Assembly: GCA_000687675.1 (NCBI GenBank)
Contig: JHWS01000002.1
Span: 248,001 to 312,000, forward strand
DNA length: 64,000 nt
Direction: 5' to 3'
Source: Lachnospiraceae bacterium NC2008
Lineage (GTDB): Bacteria; Bacillota; Clostridia; Lachnospirales; Lachnospiraceae
Shown in pieces: positions 8,931-16,916 of the stretch (position 1 is its first letter; the number at the start of each line of letters is the position of its first letter). The notes under the pieces were generated by a model. That model made no database searches, was not told the origin of the DNA, and saw only the letters and a program-made list of their open reading frames with translations. A program made the translations under genes and the position numbers.

Positions 8931-9359
8931 TTATTTAGCTGACTTAAAATCAGGTCCAAAGCTTTCAGGAAGAAGTTCTTCTAATGAATATGTTTTATAA
9001 TCATCCTGATTTTTAGCCACAATAATTACAAGATCACCAGGATTAGAGAATTCTCTAAGAACCTGTCTGCATACGCCGCAAGGATAAGCGTAAGTCATAT
9101 CCCCGTCTTTTACACCACCTACTATAGCTATAGCCTTAATAAGTCTCTCCCCCTCTGAAACAGCCTTGAATATGGCAGTTCTTTCAGCGCAGTTAGTAGC
9201 ACCGTAGGAAGCATTTTCAACGTTGCAGCCTCTGTAAACAGAGTCATCTTCTGTAATAAGCGCTGCACCAACCATAAACTGGGAATATGGTGCGTAAGCA
9301 TGATTTCTAGCATGCAAAGCTTCATTAATAAGTTGTTTGATAGTATCTTCTTTAATCAT
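8931..9359 (-). CDS. cdd: Cytidine deaminase
   Basis: The 142-residue protein has the zinc site of tetrameric cytidine deaminases: C57 and the catalytic E59 in NCAERTA, plus C94 and C97 in PCGVC. The N-terminal YAPYSQFMVGAAL and GCNVENASYG contacts for ribose and base are present. It converts cytidine and deoxycytidine to uridine forms in pyrimidine salvage. The start is decided by these motifs and by the promoter: the ATG (9357-9359) lies only six bases past an extended -10 TATACT, with no ribosome site, so the message is probably leaderless. A divergent ABC operon begins 60 bases away. Confidence 0.93.
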   Translation of the reverse strand: MIKEDTIKQLINEALHARNHAYAPYSQFMVGAALITEDDSVYRGCNVENASYGATNCAERTAIFKAVSEGERLIKAIAIVGGVKDGDMTYAYPCGVCRQVLREFSNPGDLVIIVAKNQDDYKTYSLEELLPESFGPDFKSAK

Positions 9360-9365
9360 AAAGTT

Positions 9366-9394
9366 AGTATAACACAGATTTTATTTGAAGTACC
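9366..9394 (-). promoter_or_regulatory. Extended -10 promoter of cdd, predicted leaderless
   Basis: Minus strand: TGTTATACT (the -10 TATACT at 9366-9371 with an upstream TG) lies so that a start 7 bases downstream is the A of the cdd ATG. The -35 position (9389-9394, GGTACT) is poor, which an extended -10 can offset. No SD sequence fits between. Confidence 0.6.
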
Positions 9395-9413
9395 ATCTCA
9401 TATTTGCTACAAT
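9385..9413 (+). promoter_or_regulatory. Promoter of ABC operon, predicted leaderless
   Basis: TTGAAG (9385-9390), a 17-base spacer, and extended -10 TGCTACAAT (hexamer 9408-9413). The expected start, 7 bases further, is 9420, the A of the ATG. The six bases between -10 and ATG (GTCATC) have no SD. Its -35 overlaps that of the divergent cdd promoter. Confidence 0.65.
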
Positions 9414-9419
9414 GTCATC

Positions 9420-10061
9420 ATGATTAAAGTAGATAAGGTAAGCTTTGCTTACAGCAAAAAAAACGTATTAAACGATATTTCATTTGAAGTAAAACCTGGA
9501 ACATGCGTGGGTATAATAGGGGCAAACGGATGTGGTAAGTCAACTCTCTTATCACTTATAACTGGTTCTTTTAAACCTAAGTCTGGAAAAATAACAATCA
9601 ATTCTGATGTTAATCTGGGATATGTACCTCAGGAAAATCCACTTCTTCCTGATCTTTCCGCATATGACAATCTCTTACTTTGGTATAAGGGTTCTAAAAA
9701 ACAGCTTAATGAAGAACTTAGGAATGAGTTAGTTTCTATGCTTGGCATCGATAACTTTTTAAAGAAGCCTGTTAAAAAGCTTTCAGGTGGTATGAAAAAA
9801 AGAGTATCTCTTGCTATAGCTCTTATTAACGAGCCAACAGTTCTTATTATGGATGAACCTTCAGCTGCTCTTGATTTACCATGTAAAAGTGATATGCATA
9901 TGTACCTTAGAAAGTTCATTTCTCTTGGCAGAAGCGTAATTATCACAACCCATGATGAAGATGAGCTTGACCTTTGTGATGTTCTTTACTGTATTAAGGA
10001 TACTCACTTAGTAAAAGTAGATAATAAACTTCGCGGTGATGATCTTGTCAAGTTTCTCTAA
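9420..10061 (+). CDS. ABC transporter ATP-binding protein
   Basis: The 213-residue ATPase has Walker A GANGCGKST, the signature LSGGMKKRVSLA, Walker B VLIMDEPSAALD and the switch histidine in ITTHDEDE. The family start MIKVDKVSFAY fits ATG 9420; the frame is open 120 bases further upstream, but that part would overlap cdd and has no homology-like content. The gene is first in a four-gene plus-strand operon with two ABC-2 type permeases, so it powers an exporter. The substrate is unknown. The ATG coincides with the predicted transcription start, which implies leaderless translation. The next gene overlaps its 3' end. Confidence 0.9.
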   Translation: MIKVDKVSFAYSKKNVLNDISFEVKPGTCVGIIGANGCGKSTLLSLITGSFKPKSGKITINSDVNLGYVPQENPLLPDLSAYDNLLLWYKGSKKQLNEELRNELVSMLGIDNFLKKPVKKLSGGMKKRVSLAIALINEPTVLIMDEPSAALDLPCKSDMHMYLRKFISLGRSVIITTHDEDELDLCDVLYCIKDTHLVKVDNKLRGDDLVKFL

Positions 10062-11019
10062 AATCAAATTCACAAAAAAGCGAATAATAATTAGTTCTAT
10101 AGCATTTGTCCTATTACTAGTATCCTATATTCTGCTTTTTACCAATCTCATCATTACTGATAGAGAAAGGATGCTATTTGATATTTCAAGGACCAGGCTG
10201 TTTGATGAAGTTTATGACATGTACAGTCATAAGGACGCCAAGCATTTTGAACTAACAATGGTTCTTGATGACATATCATCAGATGTAGACATATTAACTG
10301 CTTTAAAAGGTTTGAACCTAAGTATTGAAGGCAATGCCAGCCTCCACCATAATAAAGCAACCCTTGAAGGTCAGCTAAATTACAACACATTTAATTTATC
10401 AGAGATGGGACTTTATTATAAGGGAACAAGTTTTGCCTTTAAGGTTCCTGGCTTATTAGACAGATATCTTCTACTAGATTTAAGAGATTTTATAGATAAG
10501 GATTCAGATTTATCAGAGTATTTTTCCAAGATAACAGGTAAATCCGATTATACTTTTCTAGATATTTTAAAGGCTGTATATAGAAGAACTACTGTAAAAA
10601 AAGTTTCCAGCAAGGCCTACTATGATATTAATGGTATCTCAACCAAGTGTACCAAGTATGATATTCATACTAACCTTGGTTTTACCAAATTCGATTTGTA
10701 TGCCTATGTGGCAAAGAATCATAAATCCCTTGTATTTGTATCTAAAGATGATTTATACAAATGCACTATATACAACGATGGAGAAGGATATTCATTTACT
10801 TTAGAAGGCAGTATAGACGCCCTCTCTCACGAAACATATTTAAAGGTAAATGGATATATTTCAATTTCCGATACAGATTCTTCTTCATTTGATTTCCCAG
10901 AAGGTAAGTACTACAACCTTATTGAAATCAAAGATAATTATAACGTAATTATTAAAGCAATAAAGAAAAAGGTTAAAGAAACAGACCTATATAAGCTATA
11001 TCAACAAATTAGAAACTAA
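10036..11019 (+). CDS. Membrane-anchored extracytoplasmic protein of unknown function in ABC operon
   Basis: This 327-residue protein has a short basic N terminus, one hydrophobic helix (about residues 17-38, rich in Leu, Ile and Val) and a long polar remainder with alternating residues suggesting beta structure, so it should be anchored in the membrane with its bulk outside. The frame opens with GTG then ATG (10036 and 10039), overlapping the ATPase gene; neither has a clear ribosome site, so it is probably translationally coupled. Its stop shares bases with the next start (TAATG at 11017-11021). I recognise no family. Placement between ATPase and permeases suggests an accessory component of the exporter. 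Confidence 0.75.
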   Translation: MMILSSFSKIKFTKKRIIISSIAFVLLLVSYILLFTNLIITDRERMLFDISRTRLFDEVYDMYSHKDAKHFELTMVLDDISSDVDILTALKGLNLSIEGNASLHHNKATLEGQLNYNTFNLSEMGLYYKGTSFAFKVPGLLDRYLLLDLRDFIDKDSDLSEYFSKITGKSDYTFLDILKAVYRRTTVKKVSSKAYYDINGISTKCTKYDIHTNLGFTKFDLYAYVAKNHKSLVFVSKDDLYKCTIYNDGEGYSFTLEGSIDALSHETYLKVNGYISISDTDSSSFDFPEGKYYNLIEIKDNYNVIIKAIKKKVKETDLYKLYQQIRN

Positions 11020-12242
11020 TGACAAAACTTAGATTATTTCTTTACACATTAAAAAATTATATAAAACTTACACCACTTGCTCTGCTTGCTACTATTATTC
11101 CTTTATTAATAGTAGGAACCCTCTTTTGGTACACTTCTGCCAATCTATATGAGGAAAATGAGATCCAGGCAGTTAATGTTGGTGTTGTAACAGAAGATAT
11201 TAAGGATTCATGGTATAACAAGGCAGTTAAATATCTTGGAAACATGGACTCTACTGAAAATACTGTAAACTTCATTAAATACGAAAATATGGATCAGGCC
11301 TATGAAGCTATGGAAACAAGTGAGATTATGGCCATCATCTATCTTCCTGAAAATGTTGTTAACGGTATCTTATATGGAGAGAATATTCCAGCTAAGATAA
11401 TATTCCCTAAGAATATTAACCTTGGAACTATTACCCTTAGCGAACTTACTAAATCTGCTGCTGAGTTCTTATCAGCTGCACAGGCTGGTACATATACTAC
11501 TGGTGATTTATTTGAAGAGGCAGACAGATACGATATAGTTTCATCTGCATTTGATATGGTTGATATTATCAACTTTTCATATGTTCTTTCCAGAGAAAAA
11601 ATCTATCATAAAAATAGTACTGATTTAACTTCTAATATTAATCAGACAGTATTCTATGCTGGTTCAGCTATTATGCTTCTACTTCTCTTTATTGGAGTTT
11701 CTTATAATAAGGTACTTAGAAATGAAGATAAGGCATTTACCAGCTTGCTTAGACTATACAAAATCTCACCTGCATATGTAATATTCTGCAAGTTAGTTGG
11801 ATTTACAATTATTCTTTCAGTTATATGTTCAGGTTTTGTATTTGCAGCTTCGAAGTATCTTAAAGGTAGTGATAAGTTCAACATTCATTTTAATCTTCCA
11901 GTTGTTCTTATTGTTACACTTCTTACACTGCTTATTGCAGCTCAGTGTTTATTTATCTTCTCATTATCAGAGAAGATATCATCATGTATACTTGCTATGT
12001 TTATATATGGCTGTCTTATGACTATACTTAGCGGTGCTATTATTCCAAAGGTATTCTTCCCTAGGACTCTTGAGACATTTGGTTCACACCTTCCAACAGC
12101 CTATATGCATGATGCACTGCTTCATATTATGACTGGTAACCCTCTAAAGAAGGGTCTGATTATTATGCTTGCCGTTTATGTTGCAGGCTTTACATTGGTA
12201 ACAATAATAATTAACACAATTAAGGCAAGGAGGGCTAACTAA
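11019..12242 (+). CDS. ABC-2 type transporter permease
   Basis: The 407-residue protein follows the ABC-2 permease plan: one N-terminal membrane helix (about 20-40), a large extracytoplasmic domain (about 41-210), then five or so helices from residue 212 to the end, including a conserved-looking LPTAYMHDALL segment before the last helix. It pairs with the following permease and the ATPase at 9420 to form an exporter. Both its start and stop overlap neighbouring genes by TAATG junctions, so translation is coupled along the operon. Possible substrates (sodium, drugs, lantibiotics, surface polymers) cannot be told apart from sequence. Confidence 0.85.
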   Translation: MTKLRLFLYTLKNYIKLTPLALLATIIPLLIVGTLFWYTSANLYEENEIQAVNVGVVTEDIKDSWYNKAVKYLGNMDSTENTVNFIKYENMDQAYEAMETSEIMAIIYLPENVVNGILYGENIPAKIIFPKNINLGTITLSELTKSAAEFLSAAQAGTYTTGDLFEEADRYDIVSSAFDMVDIINFSYVLSREKIYHKNSTDLTSNINQTVFYAGSAIMLLLLFIGVSYNKVLRNEDKAFTSLLRLYKISPAYVIFCKLVGFTIILSVICSGFVFAASKYLKGSDKFNIHFNLPVVLIVTLLTLLIAAQCLFIFSLSEKISSCILAMFIYGCLMTILSGAIIPKVFFPRTLETFGSHLPTAYMHDALLHIMTGNPLKKGLIIMLAVYVAGFTLVTIIINTIKARRAN

Positions 12243-13294
12243 TGAGACTTACTAGATTACTACTCCTGGTACTTAAAGATTATATTAAAAGACCATTTAT
12301 GTGGTTTATCCTACTTTCTATTCCACTTATCTGCCTTGGTATTACTCTTAGTAAAACAAGTATAGATGAGCATGATATTTTAGTTGGATATTACATCGAA
12401 GAGGCAGAAGGTAATTTGCCAGAGTCAATGGATAGGGTTAGAGAAAACTTAGCTAACTACGATGGTATCTTTGCTTTTGTTGAATATACAGATAAAGAAG
12501 CATTAATTAAAGATATACAAAAAAGCAACCTTGAATGCGCTTATGTTTTTAATGATGACCTTGTATATAACATGCTTAAAGGTGACAGAGACGAGATCAT
12601 AGACCTTTATGTATCACCTGAAACAACTATGGATGATGTAATTAATGAAACATTATTCTCTATTATCTTCCCTGTAATTTCAGAGAAGCACCTTGAGAAA
12701 TACCTTACAGATAACTCTGATATTAGGGATTTATTCAAAGATGGAGTTTATACTCTTGAAGATATCGATAGCCTTTACAATATGTACTATTCTGATGGCT
12801 CTACATTTAGATTTGACTACGAAGGTCAGCCAGATTCTTTCAAGATTACACCTTCTTCTATCTTATTATCACCAATTAATGGTATTATCGCTATTATGAT
12901 ACTTCTTACATCATTCTGTGGTGCATTAGTATTCTACAAAGATAGTGATAATCCTATCTTTAGAATATGGAAGGTACGTATAGCTTATATTACTATCCCA
13001 TCCCTTCTCTCATTCCTTAGTGGTGCTGTATCAATTGTATTTATTTCAGGTGAGGCATTTGCTAACCCATTCAGTCAAATTGGTAAGTTATTCTTATACA
13101 CACTTATGTGTATCATATTTGTATGCCTAATAAGCATCGTAATTAAGTCAGAAACCATGTTTGCAGCCTTTATACCAATCTTCTTACTTGGCTGCCTGGT
13201 ATTCTCACCAATATTCATTGATGTGGCTCTGTTTTCACCAGTATTAAAACCAGTGTCATATCTCTTCCTGCCATACTACTATCTAATAATGTAG
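12242..13294 (+). CDS. ABC-2 type transporter permease, C-terminally short
   Basis: The 350-residue protein has the same plan as the preceding permease: an N-terminal helix (about 18-35), an extracytoplasmic domain to about residue 210, then membrane helices. It ends at LPYYYLIM, the point that aligns with LPTAYMHDALL in its sister, and so lacks about 40 residues including the final helix. It stops 33 bases before a giant inverted repeat, so truncation by an insertion is possible. It may still work as half of the heterodimeric exporter. Start overlaps the previous stop as TAATG. Confidence 0.8.
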   Translation: MRLTRLLLLVLKDYIKRPFMWFILLSIPLICLGITLSKTSIDEHDILVGYYIEEAEGNLPESMDRVRENLANYDGIFAFVEYTDKEALIKDIQKSNLECAYVFNDDLVYNMLKGDRDEIIDLYVSPETTMDDVINETLFSIIFPVISEKHLEKYLTDNSDIRDLFKDGVYTLEDIDSLYNMYYSDGSTFRFDYEGQPDSFKITPSSILLSPINGIIAIMILLTSFCGALVFYKDSDNPIFRIWKVRIAYITIPSLLSFLSGAVSIVFISGEAFANPFSQIGKLFLYTLMCIIFVCLISIVIKSETMFAAFIPIFLLGCLVFSPIFIDVALFSPVLKPVSYLFLPYYYLIM

Positions 13295-13326
13295 TTCCGG
13301 CCTCTGCTTCCTACACATCTTTATCC

Positions 13327-13784
13327 ACGCCCGGCCTACGCCTATACCTCTCGCATATTTCGCCTGTGACATGCGCACCCTTATTTTTCTAATGCCCCGC
13401 AAATTTCCCTAAACTAAAATTTCCGCGTCAAACTCGCTGCAGCTGCAAACTAAGTCCTACACCTGTTCTCGGGCGCATTTGGACAAACCGATGTAAAACC
13501 CGCGTTTCTTTCGTAGGAAAATGTTCATTCCGCGCTTTATATAGTTAACCCCTACCTCAGAGTGAATGAGTCACCAAGCGCGGAATACATTTTCCAGAAA
13601 GAAAAAGCGCCGGTTTTACACGGTGAAGTCTAACCAGCGCCCGATGGGCAGGTGCAGGTCTTAGTAAGCAGCTTTGCTCAAACAATGACAACGGAAATTT
13701 TAAGGGAAATTTGTTAGGGGCAAAGAAAAATATAGGGGCTTGTCAATGGCTTATATGCGAGAGGTATAGGCTTAGGCAGGGCGT
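13327..13784. repeat. Giant imperfect palindrome (about 458 bp) in a gene-free gap
   Basis: The 553-base gap between the ABC operon and gpsA holds two arms (13327-13537 and 13576-13784) that are reverse complements with mismatches and small gaps. Outer 32 bp: 30 match (13327-13358 with 13753-13784). Further blocks: 13400-13410 with 13703-13713 (11/11), 13416-13425 with 13692-13701 (10/10), 13449-13465 with 13649-13665 (15/17), 13469-13476 with 13637-13644 (8/8), 13492-13504 with 13608-13620 (12/13), 13516-13523 with 13588-13595 (8/8), 13527-13537 with 13576-13586 (11/11). A 38-base apical loop remains. GC content (48% in one 60-base sample) is visibly above that of neighbouring genes. I see no coding frame. 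It could be a structured RNA, a mobile element remnant or a convergent-gene barrier. Confidence 0.9.
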
Positions 13785-13787
13785 ACG

Positions 13788-13820
13788 AAAAAAGCGTACT
13801 GTAGTTAAACAGTACGCTTT
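13788..13820 (-). terminator. Rho-independent terminator of gpsA operon
   Basis: Arms 13791-13801 (AAAGCGTACTG) and 13810-13820 are perfect inverted repeats with an 8-base loop; on the minus strand six T residues follow (13788-13793). It directly borders the giant palindrome. Confidence 0.85.
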
Positions 13821-13847
13821 GAGTTAGGTTTAGGTTGTGGTAGGGAT

Positions 13848-14861
13848 TTACTTACTCCACTGTGCGTCATCATTTTCAGGTTTAGCATCACGCAGCATAA
13901 GGTCTTTAACAGCCTGCTTACATGGCTTATCTGAGAAGAGAATCTCATTAACCTGCTCAACTATAGGCATCTCTACATTATATTTCTTAGCAAGGGCAAT
14001 TGCTGCCTTAGCTGAGTAGATACCTTCAACTACCATCTTAACTTCTTCCGTAGCTTCCTTCATAGTCTTACCCTGACCCATAAGCATACCAGCTTTTCTA
14101 TTACGAGAATGCTGGCTGGCACAAGTAACAATAAGATCACCGATACCAGAAAGTCCTGAGAATGTTTCAGGTCTGCCGCCCATAAGAACGCCAAGACGCT
14201 TAATTTCAGCAATACCTCTTGTAATAAGAGCTGCCTTTGTATTATCACCATATCCAAGTCCATCAGCCATACCAGCTGCAAGAGCTACAACGTTCTTAAG
14301 TGCAGCACCAATTTCGATACCAAGGATATCTGATGATACATAAACACGGAATACTTCTGAAGAGAATACCTTCTGAATAAAGTAAGCTGTTTCTTTATCC
14401 TTAGCACCAACGAGAATAGTTGTTGGAAGACCACGGCCTACTTCTTCTGCATGAGAAGGTCCAGAGAGAACTGCTACATTAGCCTGTGGAATCTCTTCTT
14501 CTATAATCTGTGAAAGAGTCATAAGAGTTGTCTCTTCAATACCCTTTGCTACATTAACAATAATCTGATCTTTCTTTATTATATCCTTAAGACTATGTGC
14601 TGTTGATCTTGTGAATACTGAAGGAACTGCAAGAACGATAATATCTTTATTATCAGTAGCTTCTTTTACATCCTTAGTGAATACCATAGTATCTGGAAGT
14701 TTAACTCCAGGAAGCTTATCAACATGCTCTCTCTTTTCGTTAAGCATATCGATTTCAGATTCAATTGCCGACCAAACAGTTACACCATGTCCGTTATTAC
14801 ATAAAAGTATACCAAGTGCTGTACCCCAGCTACCTGCCCCAATAATACCTACGTTTGCCAT
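13848..14861 (-). CDS. gpsA: NAD(P)-dependent glycerol-3-phosphate dehydrogenase
   Basis: The 337-residue protein starts with the Rossmann motif GIIGAGSWGTALG and keeps the GpsA active-site stretch GAALKNVVALAAG with its catalytic Lys, plus LSGPSHAEEV and RNRKAG. It reduces dihydroxyacetone phosphate to sn-glycerol 3-phosphate for phospholipid synthesis. It lies 30 bases downstream of plsY, which uses its product, so the two form a functional pair with der upstream. A strong terminator follows it. Length is normal and the ribosome site (AAAGGAATGG) is reasonable. Confidence 0.95.
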   Translation of the reverse strand: MANVGIIGAGSWGTALGILLCNNGHGVTVWSAIESEIDMLNEKREHVDKLPGVKLPDTMVFTKDVKEATDNKDIIVLAVPSVFTRSTAHSLKDIIKKDQIIVNVAKGIEETTLMTLSQIIEEEIPQANVAVLSGPSHAEEVGRGLPTTILVGAKDKETAYFIQKVFSSEVFRVYVSSDILGIEIGAALKNVVALAAGMADGLGYGDNTKAALITRGIAEIKRLGVLMGGRPETFSGLSGIGDLIVTCASQHSRNRKAGMLMGQGKTMKEATEEVKMVVEGIYSAKAAIALAKKYNVEMPIVEQVNEILFSDKPCKQAVKDLMLRDAKPENDDAQWSK

Positions 14862-14891
14862 AATGTTACTACCATTCCTTTCAATAACTAA

Positions 14892-15566
14892 TTATTGTTC
14901 AGACTTTTTCTTTCCAAGATAGGTTTTTCTCTCACAACCATCAAGGAGTCTCTTAATATTGGCTCTGTGTCTGAATATAGCCATAAAACTAATTATAAAT
15001 GTAAGAATACAAATTTCAACTGTTACTGCAGTTGTTAATCCTGCAAAGAAGCTCCATCCAAATATTGCCATAATAACCATCTGAACGAAGAATCCAAAAA
15101 GTAAAAGAATTGATGCAAGTGATACATAGTGTGTTAATGCAAATGTTCCAAAGAAGATTACAAAATCAATAGGAACAAATATCCAATGATAACCAAGTAT
15201 CATACCACCTGAAGCTGCAATACCCTTTCCGCCCTTAAACTTAAGATAGAACGGGAAATTGTGTCCAAGTACTGCACCAAGACCTGTATAAAGTTTTAAT
15301 AAATAAATCATATCCCCATACTTATCATTAAGGGGTGTATTTGCAATAATTATTCCTGTGAGTGCTACAGGTATAATAGTTTTGAACAAGTCTACAAGAA
15401 AAACGATAAGACCGGCTTTCTTACCAAGTACTCTAAGCGTGTTGGTTGTACCAGCATTGCCACTTCCGTACTCTCTAATATCAATACCTTTTATCCTTCC
15501 TAAAATGTATGATGTTTGAATAAGGCCAAACATATAACCTATTAATAGGCATACGACCCTGATCAT
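14892..15566 (-). CDS. plsY: Acyl-phosphate:glycerol-3-phosphate acyltransferase
   Basis: The 224-residue integral membrane protein has the PlsY motifs: GSGNAGTTNTLR near residue 37, the glycine-rich GHNFPFYLKFKGGKGIA and a hydrophobic pattern of five or more helices. It transfers an acyl group from acyl phosphate to glycerol 3-phosphate, the first step of phosphatidic acid synthesis. The acyl phosphate comes from PlsX, also in this window (60702-61703), and glycerol 3-phosphate from GpsA, encoded just downstream. It lies one base after der, so the genes are almost certainly co-transcribed. Confidence 0.95.
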   Translation of the reverse strand: MIRVVCLLIGYMFGLIQTSYILGRIKGIDIREYGSGNAGTTNTLRVLGKKAGLIVFLVDLFKTIIPVALTGIIIANTPLNDKYGDMIYLLKLYTGLGAVLGHNFPFYLKFKGGKGIAASGGMILGYHWIFVPIDFVIFFGTFALTHYVSLASILLLFGFFVQMVIMAIFGWSFFAGLTTAVTVEICILTFIISFMAIFRHRANIKRLLDGCERKTYLGKKKSEQ

Positions 15567-15567
15567 T

Positions 15568-16902
15568 TTACTTATCTTCCTTCCTCTCTCTTATTATAAA
15601 TCTAAGAGGTGTACCCATAAATCCAAAGGCATCTCTTATCTTATTTTCAATGTATCTGGTGTAAGAGAAATGCATGAGCTGCTTATCATTTACAAATATT
15701 ACAAATGTTGGTGGCTTTACGCTTGCCTGTGTAATATAGAAAAGCTTAAGTCTCTTACCCTTATCTGTAGGTGGCTGCTGAAGTGATACAGCCTCAGTCA
15801 TAATCTCATTAAGGACACCAGTCTGAACTCTAAGTGAATGATTCTCCACAACAGTGTCAATCATATCATAAAGCTTTACAAGTCTCTGACCAGTCTCAGC
15901 AGATACATACATAATCTGAGCATATGGCATAAAGGAAAGAATCTCTCTAATCTTCTTACTATGCTCATTCATAGTCTTATCGTTCTTTTCAATAAGGTCC
16001 CACTTATTTACAACGATAATCATGCCCTTGCCTCTGTCGTGGGCTATACCGGCAATCTTCGCATCCTGCTCTGTAACGCCTTCAGAAGCATCTATAACCA
16101 GAAGAACTACGTCAGCTCTTTCAACTGCAGAAACAGTTCTGACAATCATATATTTCTCAAGTTCTTCCTTAATCTTATTCTTACGTCTAAGTCCAGCAGT
16201 ATCTATGAATACATACTCTTTGCCGTTGTGTTTTACTGGCGTATCAATAGCATCTCTTGTTGTACCAGCTATATCAGATACGATAACTCTATTCTCACCA
16301 ATAAGTTTATTTATAATAGAAGACTTACCAACATTAGGCTTACCAACTATTGCTATTCTAGGTCTGTCATCATCTTCATCTTCACTTCCGCCCTCTGGGA
16401 AATGCTTGATTACTTCATCAAGAAGGTCACCTATACCAAGTCTGTTAGCAGCTGAGATAGCAAATGGTTCACCAATACCTAGATTGTAGAACTCATATAC
16501 ATCAGCCATAGCCTTCTTAAAGTCATCTACCTTATTAACAGTAAGTACTACTGGCTTATGACTTCTTCTAAGCATATCGCAAACCTTAGCATCTGAATCT
16601 GTAAGGCCCTGCTTAACATCAGTCATAAAAAGAATAACATCAGCTGTATCGATAGCTATCTGAGCCTGTTCTCTCATCTGAGAAAGGATAATATCCTTAG
16701 AATCAGGTTCAATACCGCCTGTATCAATAAGAGTAAAGTTCTTATCGAGCCAGCTAACATCTGTATATAATCTATCTCTTGTAATACCTGGAGTATCTTT
16801 TACGATAGCAAGATTAGTTCCTGCCAAAGCATTGAAAAGTGTTGATTTGCCTACATTAGGTCTGCCCACAACTGCAACTATGGGTTTTGATTTTCTACTC
16901 AT
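15568..16902 (-). CDS. der: Ribosome-associated GTPase Der (EngA)
   Basis: The 444-residue protein has two G domains in tandem, each with a P-loop (GRPNVGKST near residue 13 and GKPNVGKSS near 187), a DTGG or DTAG switch and an NKVD or NKWD base-specificity motif, followed by the C-terminal KH-like domain. This double-GTPase design is unique to Der, which acts in 50S subunit maturation. It lies between the PDZ/radical SAM gene and plsY; the same order is common in Firmicutes. Two residues of acidic linker (EDEDDD) separate the domains. Confidence 0.97.
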   Translation of the reverse strand: MSRKSKPIVAVVGRPNVGKSTLFNALAGTNLAIVKDTPGITRDRLYTDVSWLDKNFTLIDTGGIEPDSKDIILSQMREQAQIAIDTADVILFMTDVKQGLTDSDAKVCDMLRRSHKPVVLTVNKVDDFKKAMADVYEFYNLGIGEPFAISAANRLGIGDLLDEVIKHFPEGGSEDEDDDRPRIAIVGKPNVGKSSIINKLIGENRVIVSDIAGTTRDAIDTPVKHNGKEYVFIDTAGLRRKNKIKEELEKYMIVRTVSAVERADVVLLVIDASEGVTEQDAKIAGIAHDRGKGMIIVVNKWDLIEKNDKTMNEHSKKIREILSFMPYAQIMYVSAETGQRLVKLYDMIDTVVENHSLRVQTGVLNEIMTEAVSLQQPPTDKGKRLKLFYITQASVKPPTFVIFVNDKQLMHFSYTRYIENKIRDAFGFMGTPLRFIIRERKEDK

Positions 16903-16916
16903 TATTTCCTCGCATT

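Noticed and set aside
9300-9419. Upstream extension of the ABC ATPase frame to 9300
   Set aside because: It overlaps cdd on the other strand and its promoter region, and the family start MIKVDKVSFAY fits 9420.
13327-13784. Palindrome as a CRISPR, retron or group II intron
   Set aside because: There is no repeat-spacer pattern and no reverse transcriptase or intron domain nearby.
15838-16455. 205-codon plus-strand open frame inside der
   Set aside because: It is antisense to a fully conserved gene and has no ribosome site or recognisable content; a shadow frame.
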